A stretch of 64,000 nt of DNA from Modicisalibacter sp049808615 (GTDB taxonomy: Bacteria > Pseudomonadota > Gammaproteobacteria > Pseudomonadales > Halomonadaceae). The translations under genes were made by a program, and so were the position numbers. The stretch lies in assembly GCF_049808615.1 (NCBI RefSeq), contig NZ_JBNCAN010000022.1:20295-84294 (forward strand), read 5' to 3'. How positions within the stretch are numbered: the first letter of the stretch is position 1; each line of letters starts with the position of its first letter. The notes below the pieces were generated by a model, which was given only the letters and a program-made list of their open reading frames with translations, was not told where the DNA came from and did no database searches. This document shows, in pieces, positions 18,927 through 27,700 of the stretch.

Positions 18927-19631
18927 ATGAAACTGGCCGTGCATAGAGCACTTGCATTCGTCATTCTACTAATGGCAATTACTCAGACAGGGCTAGTTCA
19001 GGCGGCGCAAGCCCAGGCTGCGTTATCTCCTTTCGAGGCAACCTATTCGCTCGTCATCAAGGGATGGCCCGATGCACGCATCAGCCACCGACTCTCTCGC
19101 CTGGAGGATGCTTGGCAGAGCGAGATGAGTGCTTCAATCGCCACCGCGGAGGGCGATGAACTCAGTCGCTTTCGCCTTGAAGGAGATACTATCGATGCCC
19201 AGACCTATGCCAGCGGCTACCGTTTTCTGGGCTTCGGGGAACGTTATCAGCTGAATGCCGACGAATTGAGCTCTCTACCGGATCGGCAGACAGCACTGTT
19301 CATTCTCTCGCGTCAGGCCAACAATGCGCGCTGCACTCATAGCCAAGTTGCTCCCTGTCGACTGCACTTTCTGAACTATGAAGGGGAGGAAACGATACTC
19401 AAGTATCGAGTCGTCGGTCGTGACGAAGTCAGCCTGCCCGCCGGTACTTTTCCCCGCATTACCCTTGATGCTTGGAACCCCGACAAGCCCGATCGCCATC
19501 TGATCTTTGGCTTTCATCCGCAGATTCCAGGGCTCTTGTTGAGCCTTGAATATCAGCGTGAAGGTCAGCTGAAGAGTCGTCTCACGCTTCAGCGTCTGGC
19601 GCTTGAAACAGACAGGAATCAGCGCCCCTGA
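18927..19631 (+). CDS. Exported DUF3108-domain protein
   Basis: A 234-residue protein with a signal peptide (about residues 1-30, ending around QAAQAQA) followed by a beta-rich DUF3108 domain beginning LSPFEATYSLVIKGWPDARI. Two cysteines near the middle (CTHSQVAPC) could form a disulfide. The family is periplasmic and of unknown role. GAGGAGAAG immediately upstream fixes the ATG at 18927, although the frame is open to 18879. It precedes lysO by 81 bases with no obvious terminator. Confidence 0.8.
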   Translation: MKLAVHRALAFVILLMAITQTGLVQAAQAQAALSPFEATYSLVIKGWPDARISHRLSRLEDAWQSEMSASIATAEGDELSRFRLEGDTIDAQTYASGYRFLGFGERYQLNADELSSLPDRQTALFILSRQANNARCTHSQVAPCRLHFLNYEGEETILKYRVVGRDEVSLPAGTFPRITLDAWNPDKPDRHLIFGFHPQIPGLLLSLEYQREGQLKSRLTLQRLALETDRNQRP

Positions 19632-19712
19632 TGGGGTATCAGCGAAACTCACTTACGAGTCGATGCGCTAACCGCTAAAGTAGACCGCCATATTCGCTAT
19701 TGGAACATCTCG

Positions 19713-20639
19713 ATGCTGGCTGGTCTGTTGCTAATTTTACTTCCCCTGATTCTGGGTTACCTGGTGCCGGTACGCGACAAGCGCGTTCTGGCGCTCATCA
19801 ATCACGGCGTCAATCTATCCGTTTATGTGATCCTGGCCCTGATGGGCATCAGCCTGACCGGACTCGATAACCTCGGTGGCCAATTGACCCGGATGGGCGG
19901 TCAGGCACTCCTGCTGTTTGCGATCATCACCCCCATCAACCTGGCTGCGCTATGGTGGCTGTCCCGGCGCAGCCGACTACGCGCGGGCACCTCCCCGGTA
20001 GTCAAGGATGCCCCTACCAGCAAGCTGGCGGCCATGGCCGGCTCGCTTGCTCTAGCGGGTGTGGTAGCACTGGGTGTGGTGGTCGGTGTGCTGTTGGGCA
20101 GCCTGGGCTGGACGTCGGTGGCGGCGTTGGCCGAACAGCTAGCCGAATGGGTGCTCTATGTGCTGCTGGCACTGATCGGTTGTCAGCTGCGTAATTCCGG
20201 CATGAGCCTGAAACAGATTCTGCTCAATCGCCACGGTCTGGCAATCGCCATCACGGTAGCGGCCAGCTCCCTTATCGCCGGGCTGCTGGCTGCTCCGCTA
20301 CTCGATTTGCGTTGGAATGAAGGTCTGGCGATGGCCGCCGGGTTCGGCTGGTATTCTCTGTCCGGCATCCTGATCGGCGATCAGCTAGGGCCAGTATTGG
20401 GAGGAGCAGCCTTCTTCAACGATCTGGCCCGGGAGCTGCTGGCCTTCCTATTGATACCGCTGGTCATTCACCGCGCCACGCCACTGGCGATCGGCTACGG
20501 CGGCGCCACCTCGATGGACTTCACCCTCCCGGTCATCCAGCAACACGGCGGCATCGCCTGCGTGCCTATTGCGGTGGTCAGCGGCTTCATCCTGTCGTTG
20601 TTGTCGCCGCCGCTGATCCTGTTTCTTCTTTCGTTATAG
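19713..20639 (+). CDS. lysO: Lysine exporter LysO family
   Basis: A 308-residue inner-membrane protein with about eight helices. It matches the LysO (YbjE, DUF340) family, which exports lysine and the toxic lysine analogue thialysine in E. coli. Characteristic segments are LSVYVILALMGISLTGLDNL in the N-terminal half and the GFGWYSLSGILI and ARELLAFLLIPL blocks in the C-terminal half (about 210-255), with charged residues in the membrane. The family is normally about 300 residues. I see no lysine riboswitch in the 81 bases upstream. It ends seven bases before the convergent chemoreceptor stop. Confidence 0.85.
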   Translation: MLAGLLLILLPLILGYLVPVRDKRVLALINHGVNLSVYVILALMGISLTGLDNLGGQLTRMGGQALLLFAIITPINLAALWWLSRRSRLRAGTSPVVKDAPTSKLAAMAGSLALAGVVALGVVVGVLLGSLGWTSVAALAEQLAEWVLYVLLALIGCQLRNSGMSLKQILLNRHGLAIAITVAASSLIAGLLAAPLLDLRWNEGLAMAAGFGWYSLSGILIGDQLGPVLGGAAFFNDLARELLAFLLIPLVIHRATPLAIGYGGATSMDFTLPVIQQHGGIACVPIAVVSGFILSLLSPPLILFLLSL

Positions 20640-20646
20640 GCCTGTA

Positions 20647-22635
20647 TCAGTAAGCCGCACAGGGCTCGTGACCTGCCGGTGCGGGCAACTGACCGGCCCG
20701 CTGCGCGACTGCCTGCGCCGCATCAGCACTGACCTTGAACTGCTCGATGACACCCGCCATCTCCTCGGACTGTTCATCCAGCGACTTGCTCGCCGCCGCC
20801 ATCTGCTCCACCAGGGCGGCGTTTTGCTGAGTCACCTCCTCGAGCTGCGACATGGCCTGATTGATTTGCTCGATCCCTGAAGATTGCTCGGTGCTTGCGG
20901 CGGTAATATCGCTGACCAGATCGGCCATCTTCTTCATCTGTCCAGCGATGGTTTCCAGGATATTACTGCTGTTGGTGACCAGTGCCTCGCCTTCGTTGAT
21001 GTTGTTGACGTTGTTCTCGATCAGTTGACGAATCTGGTTGGCTTCTTCGGCGCTGCGACTGGCCAGATTGCGCACCTCGGAAGCGACCACCGCGAAGCCA
21101 CGCCCATGCTCACCGGCACGCGCTGCTTCGACGGAGGCATTCAAGGCCAGCAGATTGGTCTGGAACGCAATGCTGTCGATCGCCTTGATGATGGAGGTGA
21201 CCTGCTGGTTCGATTCGTGAATCTTGGTCATCGCCTGGCGTGCCTGACCGGCTACTTCGCTGGCCTGATGCGCCTGACCGGTGACTTCTGTAGACATGCT
21301 CTGAGCCTGGCGGGCATTGTCGGCGGTCTGGTGCACGGTCGACGTGATCTGCTCCATGCTGGCGGCGGTTTCCACCAGGGAGGCAGATTGTTCCTCGGTA
21401 CGCTGGGCCAGATCCTGGTTACCCATGGCGATTTCACCACTGGCGACCTTCACCGACATCGCGCCCTGCTTGACGTTGGCCACCAGTTGCTCGGTCGTGG
21501 CCGTGGAGTCATTGAAGGCTTGATAAAGCTGGGACAGCTCATCGCTACCCGCTACGTCGAGGCGCTGGGTCAGATCGCCGCCACGATTGAGAATGTCCTG
21601 TAGTGCACGCTTGAGGGGCACTACGATGCTGCGCACGATGGCAAACGCCAAAAAGATTGCCAGGCCTGCGGCCAGCGCTGCAATGACAACGTATTGTATC
21701 AGCGCATTACGTGCCCGCTGATACAAGGTTGCCGTGGTAGTCAGTATGTCTTCGGATACGGCATCCTCAATGCCCTTGAGCCGGCCAAGCTTGACGGTCT
21801 GCCACTCGAACCATTGCTGCGGATCGACATCGAATCCACCTTCGGCGGCTCGCTCGATCACCAGTTCGCGAAGACCCTGGACTCGCTCGATTTCGGGACC
21901 CGCCAAGCCTTCATCGAGACGCGCGACCATGGCATCCTCTGCCAGGGCTCGGAAGCTCTGAAGGAAGGCCGCTTCCTTGCCGATCAAGGTCATGAAACGT
22001 TGATACAGGACCGGACTGATCTGGTCAGCGCCGAACGCATTGGAGAGCAGAGCCCGCTCGATACCCGCCAGGTCCTTGGCTTCCAGCAGGCTATAATAGG
22101 CATCGAGACGCCGGGAGACGCTGGCCTCCTGAGTGATGTGACTCATTTGGGCAACGAGATTCATCAGCTCGCTGTTGATGCCGGTGTAATGGCCGAGGGC
22201 TTCGCTGGTGGATATCGACAGGGCATTCACCCGCTGACGAATCTGGGATGTTGCGTCCAATAGCTCGCCTACCGTTGCAATCCGTGTGGCGAACTCGCCC
22301 TGGAGAATATCGCCATCCAGTTTGTTCAGATGCGTCTGAAATGCTCCGACCTGAAGATCGGTCGCCTTGCGCTGCTCGGGTAGCTTGTCCTGAAAGTTGC
22401 GTCCCTGACTGCCTAGAAACCCTGCGGTCATGCCTCGTTCACGCTGCAGTTGGTGGATCAGATTGCCGCCCTGCTGGGCCAAGCCCGTAAGCGCTTGTAA
22501 TTCAGACATGACGCTAGTCGTTCGCTGACGCTCGACGATACCGGTAATGGCGAAATAGGCCAGGGCCAGCAATGGCAGCGCCAAAACGAGCAGGAACTTC
22601 CTGCTCATGGGAATTCGGTGCAACAGGTGATTCAT
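20647..22635 (-). CDS. Methyl-accepting chemotaxis protein with NIT (nitrate/nitrite) sensor domain
   Basis: A 662-residue chemoreceptor. After the first membrane helix (about 13-33) comes a large helical periplasmic domain of about 280 residues with the NIT-domain hallmark GGNLIHQLQRERGMTAGFLG (about 60-79). The family name comes from NasR/NIT proteins that sense nitrate and nitrite. A second helix (about 310-335), HAMP and the signalling hairpin (IDSIAFQTNLLALNASVEAA, about 485) follow. The tail PAPAGHEPCAAY has no docking pentapeptide. ATG 22635 has GAGG at the right distance; the track to 22653 would need a TTG. Nitrate sensing is inferred from the domain only. Confidence 0.9.
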   Translation of the reverse strand: MNHLLHRIPMSRKFLLVLALPLLALAYFAITGIVERQRTTSVMSELQALTGLAQQGGNLIHQLQRERGMTAGFLGSQGRNFQDKLPEQRKATDLQVGAFQTHLNKLDGDILQGEFATRIATVGELLDATSQIRQRVNALSISTSEALGHYTGINSELMNLVAQMSHITQEASVSRRLDAYYSLLEAKDLAGIERALLSNAFGADQISPVLYQRFMTLIGKEAAFLQSFRALAEDAMVARLDEGLAGPEIERVQGLRELVIERAAEGGFDVDPQQWFEWQTVKLGRLKGIEDAVSEDILTTTATLYQRARNALIQYVVIAALAAGLAIFLAFAIVRSIVVPLKRALQDILNRGGDLTQRLDVAGSDELSQLYQAFNDSTATTEQLVANVKQGAMSVKVASGEIAMGNQDLAQRTEEQSASLVETAASMEQITSTVHQTADNARQAQSMSTEVTGQAHQASEVAGQARQAMTKIHESNQQVTSIIKAIDSIAFQTNLLALNASVEAARAGEHGRGFAVVASEVRNLASRSAEEANQIRQLIENNVNNINEGEALVTNSSNILETIAGQMKKMADLVSDITAASTEQSSGIEQINQAMSQLEEVTQQNAALVEQMAAASKSLDEQSEEMAGVIEQFKVSADAAQAVAQRAGQLPAPAGHEPCAAY

Positions 22636-22718
22636 CGTAAGCCTCGGGATCAAAAGAGATTGTTGAGAAAGGCGATTCTGCTTGTGTCACAAACACAATC
22701 CACATGCTCTTCTTCTCT

Positions 22719-22745
22719 ATATCGACGCCCCCTCGAGGCTCTTGA
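22719..22745 (-). promoter_or_regulatory. Sigma-28-like promoter of the NIT chemoreceptor gene
   Basis: Minus strand TCAAGAGC, 11 bases, GTCGATAT. The -10 half matches 6 of 8 FliA consensus bases and the -35 half 4 of 8, with exact N11 spacing. It is weaker than the sites of the other two receptor genes, but in the right place, giving a leader of about 77 bases. Confidence 0.4.
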
Positions 22746-22891
22746 GTGCGCTATCAGATGATTTTGATCAATAATGACTAGAGTCAAGTCATGGACTCGC
22801 GAAAGACGCTTGCGCCTTGCTTACACAATTCACGGCCCATAGTGGTCGCCCCCAGTGGTACGCTAAGCCATCTTGTTCTGGAGATGTCGTG

Positions 22892-24373
22892 ATGCGTTTT
22901 CACCGCCCAGCCATCTCCCGTTTGGGCGTCAAGCTGTTTGCCATCATTCTGGTCGTCAACGTGGCGATCTCGGGTCTTGTCTTCGTGGGTGTCTCGCGCA
23001 GTCTCGATCAGGGATTCATCGACTATCTGGAAAATACGCAGATCAATCGTGCGCAGACACTCGCCGATACCCTCGGGGAGCGATGGTCCCGGCGGGAAAG
23101 CTGGCAATGGTTACGCGAAGATGCCCGCGCCTGGGAAGACCTGGTACAACAGCTTCTTTGGCCCGGTTACAGTGAACCGCCTCAAAGCGTGGAAGGCAGC
23201 TTGGGCGATGCACGGGATTTCGTATTGCACGATGCGGGCAATCTACCGGTCATCGGCCTGGCGCCTCGGGGCGACAAGGACGATCCGGTCGTTCTCAACT
23301 GGCTGCCCATCGAGTACGAGGGAGAACGGGTGGGCACTCTGGGTTACCGCGCGCCCTATCAACTCATGGCGGACATGGACCGGCTCTTCCTGTCGCGTCA
23401 GCAGCGCAACCTGGCCGTTATCATAGCGTCCCTCGTGCTGGCTTCATTATTGCTGGCAGGCGGCCTTGGCTGGTGGCTTGGGCGGCGTATGCGCAGCATG
23501 ACGATCGCTGCCCGCCGCTTGAGTGGTGGTGACTACAGCATGCGTTTGAGTGAGCGCGGCCAGGATGAGCTCTCGCGGCTGGCGAGGGATTTCAATGGCC
23601 TGGCGGTGACACTGGAAGCCAATCGTGCTGCGCGTCAACGGTGGGTAGCGGATATCGCCCATGAGTTACGCACCCCGCTGGCCGTGCTCAGAGGAGAGAT
23701 CGAAGCCCTGCAGGATGGCATTCGCCCCTTGAACGAAGACAGCTTACACTCGCTGTCCCAAGAAGTGGGTCAGCTAGAATGGCTGATAAGGGATCTGCGC
23801 TTGCTTGCTCAAAGCGACGCCGGCTCCCTGGACGTACATCTTGAAACTATCGATCTTGCTGCCGTCCTCAAGGAGCGACTGGAGGAATCCCAAGGCTGGC
23901 TTGAAAGCGCCAATATCACCCTGGAAACCGCGATTGCCGGCCCCGCGTTCGTGCAGGGTGATCCGAAGCGTTTGCGTCAACTCTGGAACAATTTGCTGAC
24001 CAACACCCGCGCCTATACTGACGCACCAGGACGCTTGAAGGTTAGTCTTTCATTGGTGGACAATCAGGCTCGAGTGATCTGGGAAGACAGCGCCCCAGGC
24101 GTCGATTCTGCGGAGTTACCGCGCTTGACCGAGCGTCTTTATCGCGTTGATGCTTCGCGCAACCGGCGTCGTGGCGGTAGTGGATTGGGGCTTTCGATTG
24201 CGGCGGCTCTGGTGCAGGCTCACAACGGTCATTGGCAGGCATCGCATTCGCCTCTCGGGGGTGTACGCTGGACGCTGACGCTGCCTTTGGCTGAACGGTT
24301 GATCACTGACCTTGCGTTGACCAAACCAGAGCCGGTAACACTGTCGCCGGCCAAACATGGGACGAAGATATGA
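22892..24373 (+). CDS. baeS: Sensor histidine kinase BaeS
   Basis: A 493-residue inner-membrane kinase: helix at about 15-36, periplasmic sensor to about 170, second helix (about 172-196), HAMP, HisKA with phosphoacceptor His in WVADIAHELRTPLAVLRGE (about 260), N-box LRQLWNNLLTNTRAYT and G-box RGGSGLGLSIAAALVQAH. The arrangement and the partner regulator fit BaeS (467 residues in E. coli), which responds to envelope damage and induces RND exporters. ATG 22892 follows GGAG; homology begins there although the frame opens at 22817. The ATPase domain shows EDSAPGV where most kinases have D-x-G-x-G, as in BaeS proteins. Confidence 0.85.
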   Translation: MRFHRPAISRLGVKLFAIILVVNVAISGLVFVGVSRSLDQGFIDYLENTQINRAQTLADTLGERWSRRESWQWLREDARAWEDLVQQLLWPGYSEPPQSVEGSLGDARDFVLHDAGNLPVIGLAPRGDKDDPVVLNWLPIEYEGERVGTLGYRAPYQLMADMDRLFLSRQQRNLAVIIASLVLASLLLAGGLGWWLGRRMRSMTIAARRLSGGDYSMRLSERGQDELSRLARDFNGLAVTLEANRAARQRWVADIAHELRTPLAVLRGEIEALQDGIRPLNEDSLHSLSQEVGQLEWLIRDLRLLAQSDAGSLDVHLETIDLAAVLKERLEESQGWLESANITLETAIAGPAFVQGDPKRLRQLWNNLLTNTRAYTDAPGRLKVSLSLVDNQARVIWEDSAPGVDSAELPRLTERLYRVDASRNRRRGGSGLGLSIAAALVQAHNGHWQASHSPLGGVRWTLTLPLAERLITDLALTKPEPVTLSPAKHGTKI

Positions 24374-25068
24374 GCGAGTCCATTCTGATCGTTGAGGACG
24401 AGATCAAGATTGCCAAGCTGATTGCCGACTATCTGGGTGCTAGTGGCTACACCACGTACCACCTGGAACATGGCAACGATGTTCTCCCTTGGCTCCAGGA
24501 TCGCCCCACCCATGCGCTGCCTTCTCTGGTGCTGCTCGACCTTATGCTACCGGGCACCGACGGCCTGACCCTGTGCCGCCAGATTCATGATCATTGGCCT
24601 AGTCTACCCGTCATCATGCTGACCGCACGAGTCGAAGAAGTCGATCGACTTTTGGGACTGGAGCTGGGGGCTGATGACTATATCTGCAAGCCCTTCAGCC
24701 CGCGGGAAGTCGTTGCTCGAGTCAGGGCCGTTCTGCGTCGCGCCCAAAGCAGACAAGCAAGTGATGATGTCGCGGTCAATCAACTGGTGCTGGATGAAGA
24801 AGGCTGGCGAGCCTTGGCGGATGGCAAGGACATCGAGCTGACCGCCGTCGAATTTCAACTACTCAAGGTGATGATGAGTGCGCCGGGACGCATTTTCTCC
24901 AGAGAACAACTGATGGATCATATGTACCGCGACCATCGCATCGTCTCCGAGCGCACCGTCGACAGTCATATCAAGAAGCTGCGCCGCAAGATCGCCGATG
25001 CCTGGCCGGAGCGCGAGATCATCCGCTCGGTCTACGGCGTCGGCTATAAGTATCAACCCGAGGAATGA
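24370..25068 (+). CDS. baeR: Response regulator BaeR
   Basis: A 232-residue OmpR-family regulator overlapping baeS by four bases. Receiver domain: IVEDEIKIAKLI, phosphoacceptor Asp in LVLLDLMLPGTDGLTLC (about 57), VEEVDRLLGLELGADDYICK with the conserved Lys, then SPREVVARVRAVLRRAQ. This wording is close to E. coli BaeR. The winged helix ends IIRSVYGVGYKYQP. No BaeR-type target such as an mdt exporter lies in the window, so its targets must be elsewhere. Confidence 0.88.
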   Translation: MSESILIVEDEIKIAKLIADYLGASGYTTYHLEHGNDVLPWLQDRPTHALPSLVLLDLMLPGTDGLTLCRQIHDHWPSLPVIMLTARVEEVDRLLGLELGADDYICKPFSPREVVARVRAVLRRAQSRQASDDVAVNQLVLDEEGWRALADGKDIELTAVEFQLLKVMMSAPGRIFSREQLMDHMYRDHRIVSERTVDSHIKKLRRKIADAWPEREIIRSVYGVGYKYQPEE

Positions 25069-25097
25069 ACCGCCCTGTCCTGCGCGAGCACCTCCGG

Positions 25098-25853
25098 TCA
25101 TTCGACGTCATCCTGAGCGCTCGTCTCGACGGCGCCCCGCTGCTGTAGCCAACGCGCGATCAGCCAGCATAATGATGCCCATACCGCCCCGGCAGTCCAG
25201 CCGGCAAGCACATCGGTCGGCCAGTGCACGCCCATATAAACACGGCTAATGCCCACCAGCACGGTCACCAGCAATGCCGCCAGTAATAGATAGGCTTTCA
25301 GACGCCGCCGGGGCTGGATACGAATGAGCAAGGCGGCCAATGTCAGATAGGTCACCGCCGCCATCATCGAGTGGCCACTGGGAAAGCTGGCGGTATAGAC
25401 GATAGAACCGTGAGAGACCAAATCCGGTCGCGGTCGATCGAAAAGCAGCTTGAGCAGCGTACTCGCCAGCAGTCCCCCGCCCACGGATGTCAGCAGAAAT
25501 ATCGACGCACGGTAGTAGCGGGACAGCAGTAGATAACCAAAGGTGATCAAGGTGATGAAGACCAGCACTCCGACACCGCCCAGTGCCGTGAAATCGCGCC
25601 CCAGTTCCTCGATCCATCCCGGTCCGAGCGGGTCGGCGAGATCACCGGGAGTACGAAAGGCCAGCAGGATTCGTTCATCGAGAGGGCGCGTCTCGCCTTC
25701 CATGACCGTGTCCGCCAGCTCGATGAATCCCCATATTCCGGCAAACAGTACCACGGCACTCAAGAGGATCGAGAATTCGTAGCGTCCCAGCCAGGAGAGA
25801 AAGACAACGGGGCGCCGACTCAACCGGCGGCACTTTTCCAGTAGGCGGGGCAT
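25098..25853 (-). CDS. PAP2-family membrane phosphatase
   Basis: A 251-residue inner-membrane phosphatase with about six helices and all three signature motifs of phosphatidic-acid phosphatase type 2: KLLFDRPRP (about 135-143), FPSGHSMMA (about 157) and SRVYMGVHWPTDVLAG (about 206-221), holding the catalytic histidines in the periplasmic face. Likely substrates are phosphatidic acid, phosphatidylglycerol phosphate or undecaprenyl pyrophosphate. Recycling of the last would fit a role in cell-wall lipid turnover, but no neighbour decides it. Convergent with baeR, 29 bases apart. Confidence 0.92.
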   Translation of the reverse strand: MPRLLEKCRRLSRRPVVFLSWLGRYEFSILLSAVVLFAGIWGFIELADTVMEGETRPLDERILLAFRTPGDLADPLGPGWIEELGRDFTALGGVGVLVFITLITFGYLLLSRYYRASIFLLTSVGGGLLASTLLKLLFDRPRPDLVSHGSIVYTASFPSGHSMMAAVTYLTLAALLIRIQPRRRLKAYLLLAALLVTVLVGISRVYMGVHWPTDVLAGWTAGAVWASLCWLIARWLQQRGAVETSAQDDVE

Positions 25854-25971
25854 GGGGCATCACTCCTTGATGTATCCATGAAACACGCCCTTGCCGTTAC
25901 CGGCAAGGACGTGCATTGACTGTGTTTCGCGAATTAGCGCGCTTCAAGATGGGCAGGGGGCGAGCACTCTC

Positions 25972-27282
25972 TTAGCCGTCCACGTCGGCGCGCACCACCA
26001 TACACTCCATGCCTCGCTCCATGAGTTGCGCACAGGAACGGCGAGCCTGCCCTTCTTCCATGTCGACGAGCTGGGCCCGAAACACGCCTTGCTCGCTGGT
26101 CGATGGCGTCACGGCGACGCGGGAATCGTTCAGAGAGGCATCGAGTTGCCTGACGGCCTGCGAGGCCAGGTCCCGGGCCCCGCTGGGATCACGGAACGCT
26201 CCGACCTGGACCGCCCAGCCGTCCATCGAGCGCTGACCTTGGCGATCGACCTGGGCGATCAAGCGCTGGATGGGATCGTCCATGCTCTGTTCGTTCCGTC
26301 CCGCAGCGGCCGTAGCCGTGTTGGCTTTATTCTCGGTCGTTGCCACGGCAAGCGTTCTTGTGGCTCTCGTCCGAGTGGGCCGCGATATTGCCTTGGTGCT
26401 ATCGAAGACATCGGCGCTGGCGATCCAGTCGTTGCGATTCAACAGGCCGGCGCGCACGAAGCCGCGATCGAGCAAGTCCGCCGTATGAGCGTCCCGCGAT
26501 TTTGCAGTAAAGCCCCCCATTACCACGGTGACGATACGCCGCTCGTCGCGAACCGCCGAGGTCGCGACATTGAATCCCGATGCACGAATGTAGCCGGTCT
26601 TGAGCCCATCCGCACCGGCGTAACTATCCAGTAGATTGTTATGCCCGGTATGGGTCTTGCCACGATAGACGAAGCTAGTCTGGGAAAAGTAATCGTAGTA
26701 CTCGGAAAAATCCTGCATCAGACTCAAGGAGAGCTTGGCCATGTCCTTCGCGGTGGTGACCTGCAAATCATCCGGCAAGCCCGAAGCGTTACGGAAGGTG
26801 GTCGCATCCATACCAAGCGCTCGGGCCTTGTCGGTCATCTGCCCGGCGAAGGCACGCTCACTCCCCGCCAAGCCCTCCGCTACCACCACGGCCACATCAT
26901 TGGCAGAACGCACGACCAGTGCAGGAATTATTTCCTTGATACTGATCCTGTCACCGGGACGTACCCACAGCTTGGAAGGTGGCTGCGCCGCGGCATGAGA
27001 AGAGACCGGGAAGGTATCCTCCAGTGTCAAAGTGCCATCTTCCAATGCCTCAAACAGAAGATAAAGCGTCATCATCTTGGTCAGAGATGCCGGATAACGC
27101 GGAGCCTCAGCATTGGATGCGGACAACACCTCACCACTCTCCACATCCAACACGATGGAAGCGTAGCGCGGGTTGGGACCGGCCTGCGCCTGTAATGGCG
27201 CGAGGAGTGACGTAGCGATAACCATGAACGCGATGACGCTGCCAAAGCCACGCGAGAGGATGGAAAAAGAGTTGGATGCCAT
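25972..27282 (-). CDS. Serine D-Ala-D-Ala carboxypeptidase with C-terminal SPOR domain
   Basis: A 436-residue periplasmic penicillin-binding protein of the PBP5/DacD class. Signal peptide about 1-34 (ending LQAQA). Catalytic SxxK is Ser66-Lys69 in ASLTKMM, SAN is 126-128, and KTG lies in DGLKTGYIRASG near 230. A Thr/Ala-rich linker (about 290-345) leads to a SPOR domain starting GWAVQVGAFRDPSGARDLA and ending MVVRADVDG. It trims the terminal D-alanine of the peptidoglycan pentapeptide. SPOR domains bind peptidoglycan stripped of stem peptides at the septum, so this enzyme probably acts at the division site. The PBP5 C-terminal amphipathic anchor is replaced by this module. Confidence 0.9.
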   Translation of the reverse strand: MASNSFSILSRGFGSVIAFMVIATSLLAPLQAQAGPNPRYASIVLDVESGEVLSASNAEAPRYPASLTKMMTLYLLFEALEDGTLTLEDTFPVSSHAAAQPPSKLWVRPGDRISIKEIIPALVVRSANDVAVVVAEGLAGSERAFAGQMTDKARALGMDATTFRNASGLPDDLQVTTAKDMAKLSLSLMQDFSEYYDYFSQTSFVYRGKTHTGHNNLLDSYAGADGLKTGYIRASGFNVATSAVRDERRIVTVVMGGFTAKSRDAHTADLLDRGFVRAGLLNRNDWIASADVFDSTKAISRPTRTRATRTLAVATTENKANTATAAAGRNEQSMDDPIQRLIAQVDRQGQRSMDGWAVQVGAFRDPSGARDLASQAVRQLDASLNDSRVAVTPSTSEQGVFRAQLVDMEEGQARRSCAQLMERGMECMVVRADVDG

Positions 27283-27700
27283 GATTCTTCCCTTGCGCTT
27301 TTTTATGTTGATGGTGAGTACCGCCGCCGTGGTGGCATCTCATCGAGTTATCAATTTGTAACTATTTTGTTACACAAAACAGCATTGTCGCTGGTTTGTC
27401 AATGCTGCAACTCTGTAGGACTTAAAAGACGACATTGTCCTGATATATGCGTAACTACTCAAGCCTCCCTTAGACTCCTCTCCCCATTTACTTCAGAGAA
27501 GCATTCAACTTTTTCTAAGCGTGGTCGTTATTGAACAAAAGAGTTAGGAATCCTGAGATTGTCGAGCGTCTCGTCGGCGGATAGCCCTCATTTCAGCATA
27601 TAGAGGCTGTTGAGCATGCCGTGAACAGCGCCCTCTGACGAGGCTTATTCAGGATTTCGAAGACTTATCAATTGCAATTGATCGATATGAGGCAATGGCT
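27283..27700. other. Intergenic region between the carboxypeptidase and HD-GYP genes
   Basis: This 418-base divergent gap is richer in A and T than its surroundings. Apart from the palindrome at 27667-27682 I find no gene, terminator or RNA that I can support. It must hold the promoters of both flanking genes. Confidence 0.6.
27667..27682. promoter_or_regulatory. Perfect 16-bp palindrome just upstream of the HD-GYP ribosome site
   Basis: ATCAATTGCAATTGAT is a perfect dyad with no spacer. It ends six bases before the GAGG ribosome site and 18 bases before the ATG at 27701. The position fits an operator or a site affecting translation start; the binding protein is unknown. Confidence 0.5.

Noticed and set aside
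19632..19712. Lysine riboswitch before lysO
   Set aside because: Only 81 bases are available and no lysine-box-like conserved core is visible.
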